Assembly: GCA_030950875.1 (NCBI GenBank)
Contig: JAUZQS010000071.1
Coordinates: 1 to 11,907, forward strand
Length of the DNA: 11,907 nucleotides
Source: Mariprofundaceae bacterium
GTDB lineage: Bacteria > Pseudomonadota > Zetaproteobacteria > Mariprofundales > Mariprofundaceae
Reading direction: 5' to 3'
The notes beneath the pieces were generated by a model, which had not been told where the DNA came from, searched no databases, and worked only from the letters and a program-made list of their open reading frames with translations. Positions 7,103-11,907 of this stretch are shown here, in pieces (the stretch's first letter is position 1; each line of letters begins with the position of its first letter). The position numbers and the translations under genes are program-made.

Positions 7103-9488
7103 TATCAGACTCTCCTTTTTCCGGTAAAGAGAAGTAAAACTCGGCGCCTTTATTCACATGACCCTCTGCCCATATCTTGCCACCATGACGGTGTATGATC
7201 CGCTGCACAAGTGACAAGCCCACTCCCGTGCCCTCAAAGTCACTTTCGCTATGCAGTCGTTGGAATACACCAAAAAGTTTGTCTACATATTTCATATTAA
7301 ATCCAGCACCATTATCTTTTATACTATAAATGATGCTACCCTCTTTTTCGTGGCAGGAAATAGAAATCTCAGGTTTTTTGCAATGAGATGAAAATTTAAG
7401 CGCATTAGATATCAGATTATGCCAAACCTGCCGCATCAAAATAGTGTCGCCTTCCACTGAACTGATATCAGCGACGATAAAGTTAACTTTCTTTCGCTCT
7501 TCTGTACTGGAGACTTCGAAGTAAATGGCATCAACCATCTTTTTCATGTCGATACGGGAATATAACATACTTGAGCGCCCCAACCGGGAAAAGGCCAATA
7601 GCCCATCTATCAGCAGGGCCATTTTTGTGGCACTACCCTGAATAATCGATCCTACACGTTTTCCCTCATCATCCAGCTTTTCAGCATAATCTTCCATCAG
7701 AATACGGGTGAAACCATCAATGGCACGTAGTGGGGCGCGAAGATCATGGGAAACAGAATATGAAAAAGATTCGAGTTCTTTATTTGCAGCTTCAATTTTA
7801 TGACTCTGTTTTGCCAAATCAATATTTTGAGATGCTAACTTTTTATTGGCTTGTAAGAGTTGCTCTGAAATATGCAGTATCTCTTCATTTGCATGTATAG
7901 TTCTGTAAGAAGCATTGATGTTAAACCAGGACTGCTTAAGAATATTTTGACATTCCTGGCTGGATATTTGATTGCTTAAAAGTGAAACAAAGGCATCAAT
8001 GTTGCCGTGCAATACCATGGGTATGTAAATAATTTCTTTGGGTTCTGGGGCAGTCATTGAGCTGGTTATTTTTATAATTATTTCTTTTGGAATATCATGC
8101 AGATAATAAATATTATTTCTCAAAACCGCTTTGCCAAAAGAGCCACTGGAATATTCTTCTTTAATAGCTTTCTGTAGTTCTTTATTGACTCCTGTAGCAG
8201 CACTACACTCAAATTCAGATGTTAATTTATTCAAAATATAAAACGCGCCCATGTTGGATTCAGTTATTTCCATCAAGCATGTTAATAAAGAAGATGTGAA
8301 TTCATTCGTGGAGGGTTGTCCGACAATGACTTTGGAAATTTTCGCAGTACCTTTTTGCACTGAATTTCTACTGGCAATTGAGGCGGCCATGCTATTGATA
8401 GACTTGCCAAGCAAGCCGATCTCGTCATGAGTATAGACTGTATTCTTCCTGGAATAATCACCATCTGTAATTTTGCCTGCTAACGTGCTCATTTCAACAA
8501 TAGGTTTCGAAATCTGTTTGCTGATATAATATGCAACCAGAGCAATAAAAATAGAGGACATAATAAATAGCATTAAAGCGTTTTGGAGCATATCACGAAT
8601 GGGTGCCTTCAATTCGTAAATATCCTGCTTGCTGACAAAGCCCCAGCCAGTTTTAGGTATGTAAGTATAAGCCGCCAGAACTTGTTCGCCCCGATAATCT
8701 GTAGTCACCGCTGTTCCAGTTCTTCCCTGTGAAGCATAAACAGCTGGTTGCGCCTTTATCTGCAGATTCAGAGGCGCATTTTTATGCCAGCGCAATTCAT
8801 TCAGGGCCATGACATCGCTGTTTACAATCAGGGTTTCACCTGTTTTACCCAATCCAACCTTATCTTGCAGCATAGGATAGAGCGAGTGATCCAGATCAAT
8901 ACGCGCAACAAGAATTCCGATCACATGCTTCCCATCATGTTTGGTACCAAAAACAGGCATTGAAAAAGCCATTGCACGGCCTGATAATGTTTTTGAATAA
9001 TAGATGTCCTGGATAAACAATTTTCTGGATTGCATCGGTATATTGAAGTATTTATAATCTGATTTATCTGCTCCCTCCCTATTTTTATTCGTAGAAACAA
9101 TTATTCTTCCGGTTAATGGATGAATAATGAAAATTTCACTATAAGCCGTGTGATTAGAAAGGAAGCGCTGTAAAAAGCCTCTGATACTTTCCACGTTCTT
9201 AAACGCATTGGAGCTCAGCTTATCCATGCTTCTCATATCTTCTAAGGGAGCTAATTCAAAATCAGCAGCTATTACTTTTAAATCGTTGGACGTTTCCTCC
9301 AACCAGTCTTGTAGTCGCTCTACTTTCAAATCACGAATCGCAATAAGCTTCCCTAATGCACTGCTTTCAATAACAGCGACTCTTTGCTGATATGTAACGA
9401 ATATTGCTATCATTAATGGCGTTAACGCAATCAACAGGAACCAGATGGTTAAGCGTGTTCTGATGTGTTTGAATGTAAATTTCTTCAC
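7095..9488 (-). CDS. Membrane sensor histidine kinase, dCache-HAMP-GAF-HisKA-HATPase
   Basis: This 797-residue inner-membrane kinase begins with a basic stretch and a membrane helix (about 14-33), followed by a periplasmic sensor region (about 35-300) with the layout of a double Cache (dCache) domain: a long helix, then strands such as EIFIIHPLTGRIIVST (118-133) and YTYIPKTGWGFVSKQD (274-289). A second membrane helix (about 303-322) leads to HAMP (about 321-375), a GAF-like domain (about 383-530) and a coiled coil (about 533-575). HisKA carries the phospho-accepting H581 in SYSVSHDLRAPLRAIDGF. The ATPase domain shows the N box (N691/N695), the G1 box DNGAGF (725-730) and the G2 box GTGVGL (753-758), so it should be active. 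The start is GTG at 9488, overlapping the preceding gene's TGA by 4 bp, with no strong ribosome-binding site, which suggests translational coupling. The ligand is unknown. Confidence 0.93.
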   Translation of the reverse strand: MKKFTFKHIRTRLTIWFLLIALTPLMIAIFVTYQQRVAVIESSALGKLIAIRDLKVERLQDWLEETSNDLKVIAADFELAPLEDMRSMDKLSSNAFKNVESIRGFLQRFLSNHTAYSEIFIIHPLTGRIIVSTNKNREGADKSDYKYFNIPMQSRKLFIQDIYYSKTLSGRAMAFSMPVFGTKHDGKHVIGILVARIDLDHSLYPMLQDKVGLGKTGETLIVNSDVMALNELRWHKNAPLNLQIKAQPAVYASQGRTGTAVTTDYRGEQVLAAYTYIPKTGWGFVSKQDIYELKAPIRDMLQNALMLFIMSSIFIALVAYYISKQISKPIVEMSTLAGKITDGDYSRKNTVYTHDEIGLLGKSINSMAASIASRNSVQKGTAKISKVIVGQPSTNEFTSSLLTCLMEITESNMGAFYILNKLTSEFECSAATGVNKELQKAIKEEYSSGSFGKAVLRNNIYYLHDIPKEIIIKITSSMTAPEPKEIIYIPMVLHGNIDAFVSLLSNQISSQECQNILKQSWFNINASYRTIHANEEILHISEQLLQANKKLASQNIDLAKQSHKIEAANKELESFSYSVSHDLRAPLRAIDGFTRILMEDYAEKLDDEGKRVGSIIQGSATKMALLIDGLLAFSRLGRSSMLYSRIDMKKMVDAIYFEVSSTEERKKVNFIVADISSVEGDTILMRQVWHNLISNALKFSSHCKKPEISISCHEKEGSIIYSIKDNGAGFNMKYVDKLFGVFQRLHSESDFEGTGVGLSLVQRIIHRHGGKIWAEGHVNKGAEFYFSLPEKGESDNG

Positions 9489-10507
9489 TGCGTTATCTGC
9501 TTGTCGCCAAGCGGGTTAGCAATCTTGGATAATAATTCCGCCTGAAAGAGATCTTGTGTATCAATTCTCTCTGACAGCAGGTTTTTGGACAGCATAAAAT
9601 CAACAATCACCTGAGAATATTTATAAATATTCTTATCTGATGTGGGGTCAAAAATAGTCCTGTTTACTGTAAGATCAGGCGCCACTAGATTATTTAGTCC
9701 TTGCCTATAATTGTCAGGAGTGATGTTTTTAACCTTTGAGATAACTTCGGCAGCCTTATCAGGATTTGTATCAATATAGCTTAGCGTTTCGAACCAGCCT
9801 TTGAGGATACGCGTAATGGCAGTCTTATTTTCATCATAGAATGGTTCGGAAAAGAGAAGTACATCGATGATCTCAAATGGTATATCGGCTGAGCTGAACA
9901 GCAGGGTTCCCTCATGCTCATTCAATAAAGTTGCAGCAGCAGGATTGTAACATACCAGTGCATCCACGTCTTTTTCTGCGAAAGAAGAGAGCCACTTATC
10001 TGCCTGCACATCAATTAATTTAACTGCCGACCTTTTAATAGAATTCCTATCTAGAGCCCGATCAAGCAGGAATTCCCCTACAACACTGCCTTCATAACCA
10101 ATCGTCTTGCCTTTAAGGTCTGCGATACTTTCGATCTCTTTTTGACCGATGACCATATCACCACCCATCGAGTAATCTATGATCAGGACAACTTTGCCCT
10201 TGAATCCTGTGTCAATTAACGAGAACACCTCATCGAGTGTAAAGCCTGCCCCCTGAATCTCTCCACCTCGCATTGCCTGTATCGTTTCAGTTGCAGATGC
10301 AAACCTTTTGATTTCTACCTGCACATTGTTCTTATTAAACAGCTTAAGCTTATCCGCCAGAATGAAAGGGTCGTAGCCAGCCCAGTTGTTTATCCCGATT
10401 TTTATCGGATCAGTATCCTTTGAACAGCCCCCTACAAAAATCAGGACAAACGCTACCAAGATAAGGCCAAGCGATACCGATTTCTTCCGAATAAACCCCA
10501 ATCTCAC
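9485..10507 (-). CDS. ABC-type substrate-binding lipoprotein, NMT1/THI5-like family
   Basis: This is a predicted lipid-anchored periplasmic binding protein of the family that holds nitrate, sulfonate/taurine and pyrimidine-precursor binders. With the chosen start it has 340 residues: a basic n-region (RLGFIRKK), a hydrophobic core and a lipobox FVGGC with the modified cysteine at C28. The mature part begins IKIGINNWAGYDPF, the typical first strand of the fold, and later shows DLKGKTIGYEGSVVGEFLLD, the usual second-lobe entry. The start is uncertain: GTG 10507 is preferred because a G-rich stretch lies about 5 bp upstream and it gives a standard signal peptide; a TTG at 10543 would add 12 residues. 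No permease or ATPase is nearby, and the gene is translationally coupled to the sensor kinase, so a role as ligand-capturing sensor subunit rather than transporter component is inferred. The ligand cannot be predicted. Confidence 0.88.
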   Translation of the reverse strand: MRLGFIRKKSVSLGLILVAFVLIFVGGCSKDTDPIKIGINNWAGYDPFILADKLKLFNKNNVQVEIKRFASATETIQAMRGGEIQGAGFTLDEVFSLIDTGFKGKVVLIIDYSMGGDMVIGQKEIESIADLKGKTIGYEGSVVGEFLLDRALDRNSIKRSAVKLIDVQADKWLSSFAEKDVDALVCYNPAAATLLNEHEGTLLFSSADIPFEIIDVLLFSEPFYDENKTAITRILKGWFETLSYIDTNPDKAAEVISKVKNITPDNYRQGLNNLVAPDLTVNRTIFDPTSDKNIYKYSQVIVDFMLSKNLLSERIDTQDLFQAELLSKIANPLGDKQITQ

Positions 10508-10557
10508 CGTTGCCCACCCCCACAAAATCCGACTACCAATCAAAAATGATTAAAAGT

Positions 10558-10585
10558 ATGATAACCTTTTATCTCTTTCATTCAA
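10558..10585 (-). promoter_or_regulatory. Candidate sigma70-type promoter of the sensory operon
   Basis: On the minus strand TTGAAT (10580-10585) and TATCAT (10558-10563) are 16 bp apart, a fair match to -35 and -10 boxes. Transcription would begin near 10550, leaving a leader of about 40 bases before the GTG at 10507 and placing the alternative TTG at 10543 very near the transcript start. Confidence 0.45.
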
Positions 10586-10614
10586 GAGCCACTCATGAGT
10601 TTTGCAAGTGGCTC
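10586..10614. promoter_or_regulatory. Inverted repeat abutting the -35 box, operator or activator-site candidate
   Basis: GAGCCACT (10586-10593) is perfectly repeated in inverted orientation as AGTGGCTC (10607-10614) around a 13 bp centre, and ACTCATGAGT (10591-10600) is an additional perfect palindrome. It touches the putative -35 box of the sensory operon. No T-run follows on either strand, so it looks more like a protein-binding site than a terminator. Confidence 0.35.
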
Positions 10615-10674
10615 CTAATATTAGATTATAGATATTCAAATTGAAAGAGGGGCTATTTGGCTTAGGAGTTACAT

Positions 10675-10903
10675 CAGGGCAATCGCATTAAAATGTGGAG
10701 GTTATTCACGAGAGCCTAAACTCTATATTTGGTCAAAATAAAGGATCGTATTCTAAAGCGTATTAAAAATACTTGTCATTCCCGAGGTTTTTATCGGGAA
10801 TCTATCAGTTCAATGGATGCCCGATAGACGCATTCGGGCAAGACGTAGTAAAAAATACTCGAAAATATAATGAAACAATCATTTTTTTAATGCGATTGCC
10901 CTG
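10675..10903. mobile_element. 229 bp MITE-like element with perfect 19 bp terminal inverted repeats
   Basis: CAGGGCAATCGCATTAAAA at 10675-10693 recurs exactly in inverted orientation at 10885-10903. The interior has no coding frame and holds a second nested repeat element. GTTACAT stands directly outside the left end (10668-10674) and again 3 bp outside the right end (10907-10913), which could be an imperfect target duplication. The small size, long perfect ends and lack of coding capacity fit a non-autonomous insertion-sequence derivative; the parent family is not recognised. It lies between two divergent promoters and just upstream of the peptidase promoter. Confidence 0.6.
10774..10850. 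repeat. REP-like double hairpin between 9 bp direct repeats
   Basis: This 77 bp unit contains ATTCCCGA (10778-10785) paired with TCGGGAAT (10794-10801) and TGCCCGA (10818-10824) paired with TCGGGCA (10834-10840). Its outer ends are imperfect inverted copies of each other (TGTCATTCCCGA against TCGGGCAAGACG). AAAAATACT occurs immediately before (10765-10773) and immediately after (10851-10859), as expected of a target duplication. The 'GTCATTCCCG...CGGGAAT' form resembles short dispersed repeats common in proteobacterial intergenic DNA, such as the ATTCCC/GGGAAT repeats of Neisseria. Confidence 0.6.
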
Positions 10904-10921
10904 TGGGTTACATAGCTTTTT

Positions 10922-10950
10922 TTGACTAGAACATGTAGAGATGTTATAAA
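10922..10950 (+). promoter_or_regulatory. Sigma70-type promoter of the M23 peptidase gene
   Basis: TTGACT (10922-10927) and TATAAA (10945-10950) are separated by 17 bp, close to the consensus. Transcription would start near 10957, giving a leader of roughly 28 bases that contains the AGGAG ribosome-binding site at 10970-10974. Confidence 0.65.
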
Positions 10951-10984
10951 TCTGGGTTTGGGTGGAGTGAGGAGTAGATATAGT

Positions 10985-11907
10985 TTGAGATATTTTTCGT
11001 TAATGTTGGTTCCAGATGCTGGTCAGGTGCGTACTTACCGCGTAAGTCAGCGTAGTTTGTTTTATGCTGCTGCAATAGTGTTGCTATTGTTTGGTTTTGG
11101 TGGCTGGGGCACATACAGTGTTTATCAAGCGAAACAAGTACAGTTAAGTTTAGAAAGTGCACAAAAGATGTTACACGTGGCGCACCAACGCCAAAATGAA
11201 GCATATGAAGATATGCAATCAAAATTGGATGTAGAGAAGAAAAAATTGGCAGTTTATGCGCGAAACCTTGGCCAAATGCAGGCCAGTGTTTTGCGTTTAG
11301 ATGCACTTGGTGAACGTTTGGTTGAGGTATCAAAGTTAAATAAAAATGAATTTGATTTTGGTGTTTCCCCTGCATTGGGTGGGCCTCGTCTTGAGCAAAC
11401 CCCTGTGTTGGATTTGGATGAGCAGATGCAGTATGTGAATATACATATGACACATTTGGATGCGCAATTATCTGCCATTGATATGGTTTTACAGGGTGAC
11501 CGTGAAGAGAGCTTGGCTCGCCCTCATGCATGGCCTACTGAAGGTGGTTATTTAAGCTCGCATTATGGTATGCGTATTGATCCATTTACGGGTCAACGTG
11601 CCATGCACCGTGGTGTGGACATTGCCAATCGATTTGGCGCAGCGGTGTTGGCAGCCAGTCATGGCGTGGTTGTGTTTGCGGGTAAAATGCGTGGTTATGG
11701 TTATTTAATTGAGATTGATCATGGTTATGGCTATCGCACCCGTTATGGACATATGTCCAGTTCGGCAGTCAAGGCTGGCGATGAAGTTGAATACAATCAA
11801 TTAATTGGGCGTGTGGGCTCAACAGGGCACTCCACGGGTCCGCATTTGCATTATGAAGTCCGTCTTTTTGGAAAAACTTTAAATCCTTCAACGTATTTAC
11901 CAAGAGG
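10985..11907 (+). CDS. Membrane-anchored M23 (LytM-type) peptidase, 3' end outside window
   Basis: This is a predicted zinc metallopeptidase acting on peptidoglycan cross-links in the periplasm. The 307 visible residues comprise a short cytoplasmic N-terminus, one membrane helix (about 25-44), a coiled-coil region (about 45-120), a linker and a LytM catalytic domain from about 183. Zinc ligands H208 and D212 (MHRGVDIA) and H289 (GPHLHYEV) are present, as are catalytic-site histidines H256 (RYGHMS) and H287, so the enzyme should be active, unlike the degenerate EnvC/NlpD class. The start is taken as TTG 10985: AGGAG lies 10 bp upstream and the product begins MRYFSLMLVPDAGQVRTYRV, close to the usual N-terminus of this group. 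Alternatives are ATG 11003 (weak ribosome-binding site) and GTG 10967. No stop occurs before the window end, but the domain is essentially complete. Confidence 0.92.
   Translation, partial: MRYFSLMLVPDAGQVRTYRVSQRSLFYAAAIVLLLFGFGGWGTYSVYQAKQVQLSLESAQKMLHVAHQRQNEAYEDMQSKLDVEKKKLAVYARNLGQMQASVLRLDALGERLVEVSKLNKNEFDFGVSPALGGPRLEQTPVLDLDEQMQYVNIHMTHLDAQLSAIDMVLQGDREESLARPHAWPTEGGYLSSHYGMRIDPFTGQRAMHRGVDIANRFGAAVLAASHGVVVFAGKMRGYGYLIEIDHGYGYRTRYGHMSSSAVKAGDEVEYNQLIGRVGSTGHSTGPHLHYEVRLFGKTLNPSTYLPR

Noticed and set aside
10586..10614. The 8 bp inverted repeat as an intrinsic terminator.
   Set aside because: No U-tract follows on either strand and it lies upstream of both divergent genes, so there is no transcript for it to end.
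10944..11531. A 195-codon open frame on the minus strand across the start of the M23 gene.
   Set aside because: It is antisense to a clear M23 peptidase with all catalytic residues, its product is rich in His, Pro and Gln with no recognisable domain, and it has no supporting ribosome-binding site.
1..11907. CRISPR arrays, tRNA or rRNA genes, and complete insertion sequences.
   Set aside because: No regularly spaced direct repeats, no cloverleaf or rRNA sequence, and no intact transposase frame were seen on either strand.

Overview
The window looks like a chromosomal segment from a proteobacterium. The gene order hemA-prfA-prmC is classic for gammaproteobacteria and their relatives, and the moderate-to-low GC with many signal-transduction genes would fit a gamma- or zetaproteobacterium. 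The genus cannot be fixed from the sequence alone.

Layout. (1) Positions 1-4081, all on the minus strand, form a housekeeping operon read right to left: a small protein resembling an inactivated JAB/MPN (M67) domain, then hemA (first committed step of tetrapyrrole synthesis from glutamyl-tRNA), prfA (release factor 1), prmC (the methyltransferase that modifies the release-factor GGQ motif) and the start of panB (pantothenate synthesis, cut by the window edge). Spacings are 9 bp, a 20 bp overlap, a 1 bp TAATG overlap and 55 bp, so one transcript is likely. (2) Positions 4082-4503 hold no intact gene. A plus-strand frame is interrupted by only two stops and its last 50 codons resemble a transposase C-terminus, so this may be a mobile-element scar. 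(3) Positions 4504-10507, minus strand, form a four-gene sensory operon: an ABC-type substrate-binding lipoprotein (NMT1/THI5-like), a dCache-HAMP-GAF histidine kinase, a single-domain Rcp/CheY-like response regulator, and a REC-PAS-PAS-PAS-HD-GYP response regulator with an intact c-di-GMP phosphodiesterase site. The first three genes overlap by 4 and 8 bp and the last follows after 16 bp. No permease or ATPase gene is in view. (4) Positions 10508-10984 are intergenic. They contain a likely promoter with an adjacent inverted repeat for the sensory operon, a 229 bp element bounded by perfect 19 bp inverted repeats, a 77 bp REP-like double hairpin nested inside it between 9 bp direct repeats, and a strong sigma70-type promoter for the next gene. 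(5) From 10985 to the window end, plus strand, is a membrane-anchored M23 (LytM-type) peptidoglycan peptidase, truncated at its 3' end.

Working model for the sensory operon (inference): the periplasmic lipoprotein and/or the dCache domain detect a small molecule, the kinase autophosphorylates at H581, and phosphate passes to the single-domain regulator and/or the HD-GYP protein, changing c-di-GMP breakdown and so the motile/sessile balance. The module lies between conserved core blocks and has mobile-element-like DNA on both sides, which suggests it may have been inserted there.
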